Source of the DNA: Corynebacterium striatum ATCC 6940
Lineage (GTDB): Bacteria > Actinomycetota > Actinomycetes > Mycobacteriales > Mycobacteriaceae
NCBI RefSeq assembly: GCF_000159135.1
Contig: NZ_GG667521.1
Coordinates: forward strand, 44,838 to 108,837
Direction of reading: 5' to 3'
Length of the DNA stretch: 64,000 nucleotides
The number at the start of each line of letters is the position of its first letter. The stretch's first letter is position 1. Below are positions 1 through 8,589 of this stretch, piece by piece. The notes under the pieces were generated by a model that saw only the letters and a list, made by a program, of their open reading frames with translations, had not been told where the DNA came from and searched no databases. Made by a program: the position numbers and the translations under genes.

Positions 1-1
1 C

Positions 2-1207
2 CTCGTGGGCCAAGCCATCTACCGTCTCAAGTGGTCGCTGCCGCTCGTTTCTGTTGTGGGCGTCGTTGCGCTCTACACGCTCATGATCATCGGTGATCGT
101 TTCCCCATCGTGCTGCCGGAGACCGTTCTCGGCATCCCGGCGAACGGCGTGTGGATCATCGTTCTGTTCGTCTACGCGTTTATCGCCTCGCTGCTGCCGG
201 TGTGGATGCTGCTTCAGCCGCGCGACTACATCAACGGCCTACAGTTGTTCATCGGCCTGGGCATTCTCTACGCTTCCTTCCTCTTCACCGCGCCCGACGT
301 CGTCGCACCGGCGTTGCGCGACAACCTGCCGGCGGAAACGCCCGGTATCTTCCCGCTGCTCTTCGTTACCATCGCCTGCGGCGCAATTTCCGGCTTCCAC
401 GGCATGGTTGCCTCCGGCACGTCGTCGAAGCAGCTCGATAAGGAGACCGACGCTCGCTTTGTTGGTTACTTCGGTGCCGTCGGCGAGGGCCTTCTTGCAC
501 TGGGCACCATTATCGCCACGACCTCCGGTTTCAAGACGCTCGCCGACTGGGAGCAGATCTACTCCGAGTGGAACGCCGGTGGTGTGTCCGCCTTCGTTGA
601 GGGCGGCGGCAACCTCATTAACGAGGGCCTGGGTATTTCCACCTCGTTGTCCGCAACCATTCTTGCGACCATGGCCGTCCTCTTTGCGGCGACGACAATG
701 GACTCCGGCGTGCGCCTCCAGCGCTTCGTCGTCCAGGAGATCGGCGAGATCATGGGCTTCAAGATCGGCGCCCTCGGCGCAACGTCCATCGCGGTGGGCA
801 TCGCTTTCGCCCTCACCTTCTCGCAGGGCGCGGACGGTTCCGGCGGCATGACGATCTGGCCGCTTTTCGGTACTACAAACCAGCTTATGGCGGGTCTTTC
901 GCTCGCCGTCATCATGGTCATTCTCACGCACCTGCGCCGCCCCACGTGGCCGGTTGCCATCCCGCTCATCTTCGTTACCGCGATGTCTCTGTGGGCTGCA
1001 GTCAAGCAGCTAGGCACGCTGTGGGCTGCCCAGAACTGGCTGCTCTTCGCTATGGACGTCGTCATCGTTGTTGCTGCGGTGTGGGTCATCGTCGAGGTTA
1101 TCGGCGCCGTCTCTGCGGCACGCAAGGCCCCGCCCGTCGAGTGGGGTGACGAGGATACGGACGCGCCGAACCCGGTGCGTCAGTCTGCCGACGTCCCTGT
1201 GGCCTAA
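2..1207 (+). CDS. cstA: Carbon starvation protein CstA, C-terminal part (gene starts before the window)
   Basis: The reading frame is open to the left edge and ends at 1205-1207, so about 400 C-terminal residues of a protein normally near 700 residues are seen. It is very hydrophobic, with about nine membrane segments, and contains the family-typical stretches FHGMVASGTSSKQLD and WPLFGTTNQLMAGLSL. CstA proteins take up peptides or pyruvate during carbon limitation. The first GTG visible at 5 is internal to the gene. The next gene begins only 6 bases after the stop, so the two are probably cotranscribed. It is not followed by the usual YbdD/DUF466 partner but by the CC-star protein. Family assignment is firm; the transported substrate cannot be read from the sequence. 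Confidence 0.93.
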   Translation, partial: LVGQAIYRLKWSLPLVSVVGVVALYTLMIIGDRFPIVLPETVLGIPANGVWIIVLFVYAFIASLLPVWMLLQPRDYINGLQLFIGLGILYASFLFTAPDVVAPALRDNLPAETPGIFPLLFVTIACGAISGFHGMVASGTSSKQLDKETDARFVGYFGAVGEGLLALGTIIATTSGFKTLADWEQIYSEWNAGGVSAFVEGGGNLINEGLGISTSLSATILATMAVLFAATTMDSGVRLQRFVVQEIGEIMGFKIGALGATSIAVGIAFALTFSQGADGSGGMTIWPLFGTTNQLMAGLSLAVIMVILTHLRRPTWPVAIPLIFVTAMSLWAAVKQLGTLWAAQNWLLFAMDVVIVVAAVWVIVEVIGAVSAARKAPPVEWGDEDTDAPNPVRQSADVPVA

Positions 1208-1213
1208 GTCTCT

Positions 1214-1456
1214 ATGAGCCTCACCAGTCTGCTCAAAGAGTTCTACGCCGCGCCGTACCGGCGCGAGTTCGCCCGGGCGCGCCGGGACGAGGACGACTTC
1301 TTTCGTCTCATCGTCCTCTCCGAGGCGCTGGGCATCCCGAATCCGGCGAGCTTTTACACGATTGAGTTGCTCCCGGTTATCTACGAAGACCTGCATGAAT
1401 GGCATACACGCATGGGCATCGATCGCTCGCCGATTGAGGGGTTGAGCTGTTGCTAA
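1214..1456 (+). CDS. cory-CC-star family small protein
   Basis: An 80-residue soluble protein ending exactly in Cys-Cys-stop (GLSCC), the feature that names the corynebacterial 'cory-CC-star' family. The body is charged at the N-terminus (FYAAPYRREFARARRDEDDFF) and has no membrane segment or signal peptide. It sits 6 bases after cstA and overlaps the following ArsA-type ATPase gene by 7 bases, so the three probably form one transcript with translational coupling between the last two. The function of the family is not known to me. A terminal CC pair could bind metal, be modified, or be handed to the ATPase, but this is inference only. Confidence 0.85.
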   Translation: MSLTSLLKEFYAAPYRREFARARRDEDDFFRLIVLSEALGIPNPASFYTIELLPVIYEDLHEWHTRMGIDRSPIEGLSCC

Positions 1457-2349
1457 CGTTCTTTGGTGGCAAGGGTGGTGTGGGGAAAACCACGTTGTCG
1501 AATGCCTACGCGCTGGGCCGCTCGAAGCAGGAACGCGTCCTCGTTGTCTCCACCGATCCTGCCCATAATCTGGGCCACCTGTGGCATCAGGAGATCGGTC
1601 CGCAACCTGTGACGGTGCGCGAGAACCTCGACCTCGTGGAGCTGGACCCGGAGAAGGCGACCCACGCTCACCTCGCGCAGGCGGGGGAGACCATGCGCGC
1701 CCACATGCCGGAGCGCCTCCATAAGGAAGTTGATAAGCATCTGGAGCTTGCCGCAGCCTCCCCGGGCACGCATGAAGCTGCGCTCCTCGAGCAGATGGCC
1801 GTCCTTATCGAGGGCCACGAGGGTGCCTACGATCACATTATCTTTGATACCGCTCCGTCCGGGCATACCGCGCGTCTCATGGCGTTGCCCGAGCTCATGA
1901 GCGCGTGGACGGATGGTCTCCTCAAGCGCCGCGATAAAGCGGATAAGTTCGCGGACGTCGTCGGCTCGCTCGGTGGCGAGACCAAGTCACAGCGCCGTGA
2001 CGCGGAGTTGCGTTCCATCCTTTATCGCCGCCGCACGCGCTTCGAGCATCTCCGTAACGCGCTGCGGTCCTCGACCTTCAATATCGTGCTCACGGCCGAG
2101 CGCCTGCCGGTCATGGAGACCATTGAGCTTTACACGGAGCTCGCCGAGCATCGCATACCGGTGGGAGAGTTGTTCATTAACCGCCGATCTCCGGCGGCGC
2201 TGCCTGGCCGGCGCGCGGTGGAGGAAGCAGCGCTTGCGACGCTATGCGCGGCGCTGCCTGGCGTGCCTGTCACTGAGCTTCCGCTGCTTGATTATGAAGT
2301 TGGTTCGCCCGAGGCGCTTGAGGAGGTAGCGACCTACCTGCAGCGATAG
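1450..2349 (+). CDS. ArsA-family ATPase (anion/tail-anchored-protein type P-loop ATPase)
   Basis: A 299-residue protein. The deviant Walker A motif GGKGGVGKTT lies at residues 6-15, with both the signature lysine (K8) and the P-loop lysine (K13) present, followed by the switch I-like STDPAHN and the switch II-like FDTAPSGHTARLM. These are the hallmarks of the ArsA/Get3 family. It has only one ATPase domain, so it would have to dimerise. Translation starts at TTG 1450, inside the end of the CC-star gene (7-base overlap); no better start lies downstream because the P-loop begins at residue 6. There is no arsB or arsC operon beside it, so an arsenite-pump role is doubtful. Pairing with the CC-star protein suggests that protein is a partner or client. 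Confidence 0.85.
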   Translation: MLTFFGGKGGVGKTTLSNAYALGRSKQERVLVVSTDPAHNLGHLWHQEIGPQPVTVRENLDLVELDPEKATHAHLAQAGETMRAHMPERLHKEVDKHLELAAASPGTHEAALLEQMAVLIEGHEGAYDHIIFDTAPSGHTARLMALPELMSAWTDGLLKRRDKADKFADVVGSLGGETKSQRRDAELRSILYRRRTRFEHLRNALRSSTFNIVLTAERLPVMETIELYTELAEHRIPVGELFINRRSPAALPGRRAVEEAALATLCAALPGVPVTELPLLDYEVGSPEALEEVATYLQR

Positions 2350-2418
2350 CTCAAACTTTCATCACACGAATTACTGGGTTGGTTCCCACTATTTGACCGC
2401 GCCCACTGCTCTTGCTCT

Positions 2419-2436
2419 GGTTAAATCTAGGTTAAC
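2419..2436 (+). promoter_or_regulatory. Direct repeats GGTTAA(A/C), spaced 11 bases, ahead of the broken arsC-like gene
   Basis: GGTTAAA at 2419-2425 and GGTTAAC at 2430-2436 lie 11 bases apart start to start, about one helical turn. The same arrangement (GGTTAAC at 12718 and 12729) precedes the intact paralogue, and both are followed by AGAGAAC and then GGGTGA before the start codon. Preservation in front of two otherwise diverged copies suggests a binding site or core promoter element. Confidence 0.45.
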
Positions 2437-2496
2437 GAATAGAGAACGCAGAGTTGTGCTCTCGCAATAGGCACGAAAGTGAGTGGGTGAATAATC

Positions 2497-3101
2497 ATGC
2501 TGAATATCCAGAATGCCCTGGATACCCTGCGCAAGGACCTTCACGAGTCCCACGGCCATAGCTTCTCTGCAGGAGAGATTGACTCGAAGCCGGATGAGGT
2601 TATCGCTGGCCACCTCAAAGGCGAGACGCTCGACGAGTTCGTCCTGGTCATGGTCGAGCGCGAGCACTCCGAATACTTTGGTTAGCACTGCGTGCACGTC
2701 CGCTTCGCGTCTGGCGAGGATCCGTCACTGGCTGCCGCTGCTGTCGCGCTCACCAAGAAGTGCGCGGGCGATGCGCTGTACGTCGATGCTGCTGCCACGC
2801 ACTCGGAGAACCTCTTGGATTCCCATATGGCACACGTCCTCGGCGAGCGTGGCTTGGGCGAGGGCCCGCCCGCTACCTCGATGAGGTGTGCACCGTCGCC
2901 ATACCGGATTACATCGTCTACCTTGGCTGCGACCTTGAGCGCGACGAGGCTGGCAAGGGCATTAAGATCTGGGACATCGAGCCCACCACCACCGTCGAGG
3001 AAACCCGCGAACTCGCAGACGACCTAGACTCTCGCGTGCTCTACGTGCTGGGCAAGCTCGGCATCGAGCCGATTTCCGAGGAAGCTCCCGTTAACGTCTA
3101 G
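2497..3101 (+). pseudogene. Broken arsenate-reductase-like gene (three-helix-bundle domain plus LMW-PTP-like domain)
   Basis: This is a degraded paralogue of the intact gene at 12769-13311. The first 62 codons encode the helical N-terminal domain seen on actinobacterial arsenate-mycothiol transferase-type proteins, ending EYFG. An in-frame TAG at 2683-2685 then stops the frame; the intact copy has a Gly codon there. The same frame continues to about 2865, where one base is missing from a C-rich run (2866-2874), after which homology resumes in another frame to 3101 with IPDYIVYLGCDL and VLYVLGKLGIEP. It keeps a middle segment (VLGERGLGEG, then YLDEV) that matches the LMW-PTP/ArsC fold and is absent from the intact copy, so it was not a recent identical duplicate. 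The position of the catalytic CX5R loop reads HVRFASGEDPS, already without a cysteine. Confidence 0.8.
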
Positions 3102-3269
3102 GGAATGCAGTGCAGTATCTCGCTGTCCGATGGGCAGCGGGATTTTCGATCCTATGTTCGATTTTTGGCGACGGAGTCCGCCTGGAATCCGCTGTCATGT
3201 CGGTACCCCCGTGCAAAATCTAGGGCACAATATTTGTTAGAGAGCCTATCCGCGGGAAGGAGAGAAGCA

Positions 3270-3473
3270 ATGTCAGCACCTATCATCCGTCGCTTGACGA
3301 AAAGCGAGGCTGCGGCCGAGCTCAAGGAACTCGAATCCGAGATCGTGGGAGATCCGGAAGAGTTTGAAGAGCGTGCCTATAACTATGATCTGTCGCCGAC
3401 TGAGATGGGTTTGTGGGAGCGCATCTCTGAGCTTCGTTGGTTGATTAAGGCTGCCGGTGGAAGCGGCCGATAA
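3270..3473 (+). CDS. Small hypothetical protein
   Basis: A 67-residue acidic, probably helical protein starting at ATG 3270, placed 8 bases after a good ribosome-binding site (GGAAGGAGAG). The upstream open frame back to 3105 has no such signal. No domain was recognised. Its last 17 bases overlap the GTG start of the following gene at 3457, which implies translational coupling. A small acidic protein coupled to a larger one is an arrangement shared with toxin-antitoxin and immunity pairs, but nothing in the sequence itself shows that role. Confidence 0.6.
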   Translation: MSAPIIRRLTKSEAAAELKELESEIVGDPEEFEERAYNYDLSPTEMGLWERISELRWLIKAAGGSGR

Positions 3474-4208
3474 GCTCGAACCACTTGTGCGGGCTTTTCA
3501 CAAGGAAATTGAACAGTCCCTCTCGTTCTTTTCGTCGACGAGCCCCAGTTTTGTCTTTACTGACCTTGACCGGAACATATCTGTGCGTCTTGACGAGGAA
3601 GAAAACGGTAGGCCGGGTATCGTCCCGCTCACGTCTTCGGGCTACGTCGTCCTCGGGATAAAACCAGAATTTAAATGTACCTGGGATGACAGCCTTTCGT
3701 TTCCTGCTATCGATCAATCAAGTTTTGCGATCTATCCTTACGCAAACACGCAGAGGCCTCCACTTTTCCGGGTTGAATACGATCGCGATCGGGGCCGTAA
3801 GAACCCGAGCGCACATTTTCATGTCCACGCTCATCGCGATGAGTTCACCCATTTGATGGGGTTTAGCGAGAAGCTCAACACGAAAAAGAACAAGAAAGTC
3901 CGCGAATTCCTTAAGAAGGCGCCCGCGATTTCTTCTTTTCATTTCACGAATGGGGGCACCGCTTTCGGCCCATTCTGGAAGACGTACTTGAGAGCTTGCG
4001 TCTCGAGTTCAACCTCGATGTGGACAACGCATTGTGGCAGGAACACCTCAAAACCGTGCGGCTCAAATGGCATTCGATCCAAACTGCCGCCGTTGTACGC
4101 GATAACCCAGCTGCTGCAGTGAAGGCTCTGCAGGAAGAATATGGATTGAAGGTCCCCGCTGAATGGGATTGCCCGCCAGCGAGGATCGACAAGATTAACC
4201 GAAGCTAG
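3457..4208 (+). pseudogene. Conserved hypothetical protein, frameshifted in a G run
   Basis: The gene starts at GTG 3457, overlapping the preceding gene, and reads about 165 codons with FHVHAHRDEFTHL before running out of frame. Homology resumes one frame back from about 3957 and ends at 4208 (PILEDVLESLRLEF and ALQEEYGLKVPAEW). The break lies at a run of five G (3952-3956). One extra G would restore a single frame of about 250 codons and create NGGHRFRPILED, which matches the pattern P-x-GG-x-RFRP-x-LED that I recall from a conserved actinobacterial family of unknown function. The stop overlaps the hsdR stop in the tetranucleotide CTAG (convergent genes). Recent slippage mutation, phase variation and homopolymer sequencing error all fit. 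Confidence 0.7.
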
Positions 4209-7200
4209 TCTTCATCGCGAGAAAGCTCCGAATACCTCGGCGCGAATTTCTCCATCTGTTCAATGACAAGCTTGATGGCCTCCGGCGCCTTGTCCGGTGG
4301 ATACTTGTAGTCGCGTAGCAATCTGCGGACCGAGCGTCGTAGTTTCGCACGTACGTCATCGCGTACTGTCCAGTCGGTCTTTGCATCGCGACGCAGCATG
4401 GAAACGAGCTGGCGTGCGATTTCAGCAAGAACTTCGTCGTCCATGAGCTCGGTTGCGGATTCGTTTGTCGACACCGCGTCGAAGAAGGTGAGCTCGTCAT
4501 TGCCTAGTGGCGGGGTGAATTGTTCACCGCGTTTGCTTTCCTTGACAATCTCCTTGGACAGGTGGATGAGTTCGGCGATGATTTCAGCGGCCGTGAGCTG
4601 CTGATTGGTGTACCGATTCATCAGCTCGGTGATCCGCTCGGAGAATTGCTTGGAGCGCAGCTCGTTGTTTCCTGTGGCGGTGCGGGCTTCCTGCTGGAGC
4701 TGGCGGCGCAACGCATCGATCAGCAACGAGACCTCAGAGGGGGATTGTTTGTCCTTGAACAGGTCGACGGTGAGATCCTGCAAGTTCGGAATCTCAATCC
4801 CGGCCTGGCGGTAGATGTCGATGACACCGGTGGCCTCAGCCGAATCAACGACCAGCTTGCCTAGGGCGTTGCGGATGGAGTCGCTAATCGGCTCGCCATT
4901 GGCCACGCGGTCGCCTGCATCGAGCTTGATGAGCCAGTTCTTGACCTCGGAATAGAACTGCACGCTCGGACGGAATTCATCGGCGGCCGGGCTGTTGGAC
5001 GCAAGCGCCCATGCACGTGCGAGCCTTCCTGCCTGACGCTTGAACTCGTCCGCGACGGGACGCGCATTTGGCTTCTCGGGGTCGTAGTTGCCTTCGGTTC
5101 TTGGATTGCGAAGGAAACCAGTGACATCGAGCAAAGCACGACGAAGGTTGGTGTCATCGATGAAAGCGGTGTTCTTCCACTTGATTCCCACAATGTCGTC
5201 GAGACGAGCCAGGAATCCCTTCGCCAGAGTTAGTGCTTCCTCAACGTCCTGGCCTGTGACCTTGGTTCCGTCGTCGGAGGGGTTGAGCGTGAACTCAGCC
5301 AGCGCCTTCTCCAAGTTCTCCACCAACGGTGCGTAGGCGACAAGGAGGCCATCCTGCTTGTTTCGGAACGTGCGGTTGACGCGGGCGAGGGTCTGCATCA
5401 GCAGCGCGCTCTTGAGGGAGCGGTCAATGTAGAGCGTGTGCAGCGGCGGTGCGTCGAAGCCGGTGAGCATCATGGATTGGACGATGGCGATCTCGAGCTC
5501 ATCGTCAACATCCTTGATGCGGTTCTTCACGGCCTTGAGCGCGCTCGGACGGCGCATGTGGACCTTGAGCTCATCCGGGTCGGACGGCGCGGCAGAGTAG
5601 ATCACCTTGATCTTGCCCTTGTCATCGGCATCCGAATGCCACTCAGGGCGCAGCGCCACGATCTTGGAGTAGAGGCGTGCCGCAATGGAACGCGTGGCGG
5701 TGACAATCATCGCTTTGCCTGGGGCGCCGATGAATTCCCGCATGTTTTCGCGCCGGTCTTCCCAGTGGCGAACAAAGTCCTCAGCGAGCGCATCCAAGCG
5801 GTCGTCGGAACCGTAAATGATTTCCAACGCGGCGACGGAGCGCTGAATCCGGTCGCGCTCCACCTCGTCGAGACCCGTGAGTACTTCCTCGGCAGAGTCA
5901 TCAATATCGTCATCCGTGATTCCAGCAATGCGCTTGAGTGGGATGAGGCGCGGCTCGAAGTAGACGGGCACCACGGCACCATCTTCGACGGCGCGGTTCA
6001 TGTCGTAGACATCCACGTCGTCACCGAAGACCTTGCGCGTATCGCGGTCCCACTCCTTGAGCGGGGTACCGGTAAACGCCAGCATGGTGGCATTCGGCAA
6101 CGCATTACGCAGGTGCTGTGCGTAACCATCAGCGGCGGTATCGCCAAAGCCATAGTGGGAACGGTGTGCCTCGTCGACGATGACCACGATGTTGCTCCGG
6201 TCAGAGAGCAACGGGTGCTCGGTCTCACGCAACTCACCCTGGCCGTTCAAGCCAAACTTCTGGAGGGTAGAGAAGTAGATGCCGCCGGAGGTTTTCTGCG
6301 ACAGCAGCTCACGCAACTCAGCACGCGACTCGATATTGCGCGGTGCCTCCGGCAGGATGGTGGACCGGTTGAAGGTCTCGAAGAGCTGCTCATCTAGCTC
6401 GGTACGGTCATTGAGCACAATGACGGTCGGGCTGAGCATCTCGGACCGACGCATAATCTTGGCGGTGTAGAGCTCCATCTCCATGGACTTGCCGGCACCC
6501 GTCGTGTGCCAGATGACGCCAGCGCGCTTGTCGCCGCGCGCCGCCGTGATCGTGGAACCCACTGCCTTGGTCACCGCGAAGTACTGGTGCGGCTTGGCGA
6601 TGCGCATTACTAGCCCCTCGGCGGTGTCATCGAACGCCGTGAAGTCGCTGTAGAGCTGTCCAAAACGCTCCACATTAAACAGACCATCAAGCAACAGGTC
6701 CAGCTGCGTGACCGGCTCGCCGGCCACAACCATGTTGTCGGATGGGACAGGACGGCCGTCCTCATCCACATTCCACGGCGCAAAGTGGTTCCACGGAGTA
6801 AACGGCGTTCCGTACTTGGCGCTGAGGTCATCCGAAGGAATCACAATATTGGCGAAGCGGAAGGCCATGCCGAATTCCTTGACGTACGTCTGCAGCTGGT
6901 TGTGGGCGCCTTCGATTGAGGTATTCGCGCCCGTTTTCTTCAGCTCGATAAACGCCAGCGGCATGCCGTTGACGTAGCAGACCACATCGAAGCGACGCTC
7001 GCCGTCCAGGTTCGCAACGGTGACCTGGTTGAGCGACAAATAGTCGTTCATGTGCGGCTGCGAGGACAGGAAGATGATGGTTGGGTTCTGGACGTTGCCC
7101 TCGTGGTCGATGTACTCGATACCGCGGTAGCCTTCCACCAGAATCTGGTGAATGCGCCTGTTCTCCGCAATCGCGGACTGCGACTTCGGCGTGATGACCT

Positions 7201-7405
7201 CACCGATCGCCTGGTCGAGGTACTCCTCCGGTACACCCGGGTTGAGGTTGCGCACGGCATTGCGCAGTCGCCCGCGCAGCACGATGTCATTCCACGTGTC
7301 GCGCTCGCCGGAGCCCGGCGCAAAGTCCGGGCCATGCCCAGACACCCACTCCAGTTCCGCCAGGTGGTCTTGAACAATGAGTTCGAGGGATTCTTCGCTC
7401 AGCAT
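4205..7405 (-). CDS. hsdR: Type I restriction enzyme, R subunit
   Basis: A 1066-residue protein of the usual HsdR length. In order: the N-terminal PD-(D/E)xK nuclease with D140 and E154-L-K156 (AFIELKKTG); the SF2 helicase Walker A TTGAGKS at 301-307; DEAH at 411-414; the motif III-like LAFTGTP; the second helicase lobe; and a helical C-terminus that docks on the M/S complex. It translocates DNA and cuts it when recognition sites are unmethylated. The start ATG at 7405 is preceded by AAGGAG at good spacing. It is the last gene of the leftward hsdM-hsdS-hsdR operon, 35 bases after hsdS. All key motifs are intact, so it should be active. Confidence 0.96.
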   Translation of the reverse strand: MLSEESLELIVQDHLAELEWVSGHGPDFAPGSGERDTWNDIVLRGRLRNAVRNLNPGVPEEYLDQAIGEVITPKSQSAIAENRRIHQILVEGYRGIEYIDHEGNVQNPTIIFLSSQPHMNDYLSLNQVTVANLDGERRFDVVCYVNGMPLAFIELKKTGANTSIEGAHNQLQTYVKEFGMAFRFANIVIPSDDLSAKYGTPFTPWNHFAPWNVDEDGRPVPSDNMVVAGEPVTQLDLLLDGLFNVERFGQLYSDFTAFDDTAEGLVMRIAKPHQYFAVTKAVGSTITAARGDKRAGVIWHTTGAGKSMEMELYTAKIMRRSEMLSPTVIVLNDRTELDEQLFETFNRSTILPEAPRNIESRAELRELLSQKTSGGIYFSTLQKFGLNGQGELRETEHPLLSDRSNIVVIVDEAHRSHYGFGDTAADGYAQHLRNALPNATMLAFTGTPLKEWDRDTRKVFGDDVDVYDMNRAVEDGAVVPVYFEPRLIPLKRIAGITDDDIDDSAEEVLTGLDEVERDRIQRSVAALEIIYGSDDRLDALAEDFVRHWEDRRENMREFIGAPGKAMIVTATRSIAARLYSKIVALRPEWHSDADDKGKIKVIYSAAPSDPDELKVHMRRPSALKAVKNRIKDVDDELEIAIVQSMMLTGFDAPPLHTLYIDRSLKSALLMQTLARVNRTFRNKQDGLLVAYAPLVENLEKALAEFTLNPSDDGTKVTGQDVEEALTLAKGFLARLDDIVGIKWKNTAFIDDTNLRRALLDVTGFLRNPRTEGNYDPEKPNARPVADEFKRQAGRLARAWALASNSPAADEFRPSVQFYSEVKNWLIKLDAGDRVANGEPISDSIRNALGKLVVDSAEATGVIDIYRQAGIEIPNLQDLTVDLFKDKQSPSEVSLLIDALRRQLQQEARTATGNNELRSKQFSERITELMNRYTNQQLTAAEIIAELIHLSKEIVKESKRGEQFTPPLGNDELTFFDAVSTNESATELMDDEVLAEIARQLVSMLRRDAKTDWTVRDDVRAKLRRSVRRLLRDYKYPPDKAPEAIKLVIEQMEKFAPRYSELSRDED

Positions 7406-7440
7406 GAGCTTCTCCTTAAGGGTTGTAGGGGTAGGTTTGC

Positions 7441-8589
7441 TTAGCTTTCCGACGCCGCCATGCCCGCAACGTCCGCAGCCTCACCGACCGTGATGCGGCC
7501 GCTCATGAGGAGAGGAAGGAGCTCGTCGCGGGTGCGGGCGAGGACTTGGTTTTCGCGTAGAGCGTGCATTGCGCGTTCGTGGATGGGAGTGAGCTGCTGT
7601 TCGAGTTTTTCGGAGTCACGCAGCACAGGAATTACTGCGTTGTGAAGGTCAGACTTGTTAATACCAGCAAAGACAGTTCCACTGGATTGGTACGTTTCCC
7701 AGAGCTCAGGATGGCCCTTCAGCAGATAGAACAAGCCTAGATGCGATTGTTTCCCGCGAATTGCTGCGATGCCGCGGCCAATGACGCAGGGGCGTTCAGC
7801 GATATTTACTTCACCAATTGGTGCACGGACTGCAAACAGGATGTCGCCTTCTTGGGCAGTGCGCACGGCCTTCTCCGCAAAGACGCGTTCAGATGGAAAG
7901 AGCTCGCCAAAGTCACGCACGCCTTGGAAGAAAGGCTCACCAATACCTTCTTCATTCAGGAACTCTCCTTTGGGGGAAGAACCCATTGTGATGTCTGCGA
8001 GATTCTGCAGATGTTCAAGTTCTTTTGTCACGGCCTTCTCAACAAGGTTGATGTTTAGATGAGTGGCAATTTTGATAATGCGTGAATTTGCGGCGATTTT
8101 GTCGTCGAGTGCTTTCAAGACGGACGCGATCTTTTGTTGTTCGCGTATTTCGGGCAAAGAGAACTGGAAGTCCATCATTGCCGCAGCACTGAGATTCGGT
8201 TGTGCCGACTTGGAGTGAGCGTTGGCAAAAATAAACTGCTTCCATGCTGGGGAATTCAATACATATGAAACAAAGACTGGGTCGACGTCTGAGGTCTTTG
8301 GTCTGAATCGCACTAGATAAGAAGCGAAGACTGTTGGCTCGGTACCTCTAAAGAGATGGCTAGCCCCCACGGTTGCACCTGTTCTGGCTACAACGATGTC
8401 ATTTTGTTTAAGTAGCTTTTTTCTCCGATCTTCGTCATCGATGTCGACGAAAGGTACACCGGAATAGTCAGTGAAGTTAACTATGTCAGTGATACGAAGG
8501 AAATGGGTGCCTGTAGGCTGTTCGGTCGCACTGGCGGTGACTCCGTAGTCAGACTCGCATACTTCTTTTAGCGAAACGATTTTTTTCAT
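7441..8589 (-). CDS. hsdS: Type I restriction enzyme, specificity subunit
   Basis: A 382-residue protein with two target-recognition domains (about 1-150 and 190-340), each followed by a helical spacer; the first spacer region contains EIREQQKIASVLKALDDKIAAN, the second ends with TRDELLPLLMSGRITV. It sets the DNA sequence recognised by the complex. Its ATG overlaps the hsdM stop by one base (TAATG), so M and S are translationally coupled and made in matched amounts. The first half is noticeably less GC-rich than hsdM, as expected for exchangeable recognition domains. No inverted repeats or silent hsdS cassettes were seen nearby, so there is no sign of shuffling. Confidence 0.94.
   Translation of the reverse strand: MKKIVSLKEVCESDYGVTASATEQPTGTHFLRITDIVNFTDYSGVPFVDIDDEDRRKKLLKQNDIVVARTGATVGASHLFRGTEPTVFASYLVRFRPKTSDVDPVFVSYVLNSPAWKQFIFANAHSKSAQPNLSAAAMMDFQFSLPEIREQQKIASVLKALDDKIAANSRIIKIATHLNINLVEKAVTKELEHLQNLADITMGSSPKGEFLNEEGIGEPFFQGVRDFGELFPSERVFAEKAVRTAQEGDILFAVRAPIGEVNIAERPCVIGRGIAAIRGKQSHLGLFYLLKGHPELWETYQSSGTVFAGINKSDLHNAVIPVLRDSEKLEQQLTPIHERAMHALRENQVLARTRDELLPLLMSGRITVGEAADVAGMAASES

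Noticed and set aside
3952..3956. Programmed -1 ribosomal frameshift at the G run
   Set aside because: The reading direction fits, but the codons are not a proper X-XXY-YYZ slippery site and no downstream pseudoknot was evident; a one-base deletion is simpler.
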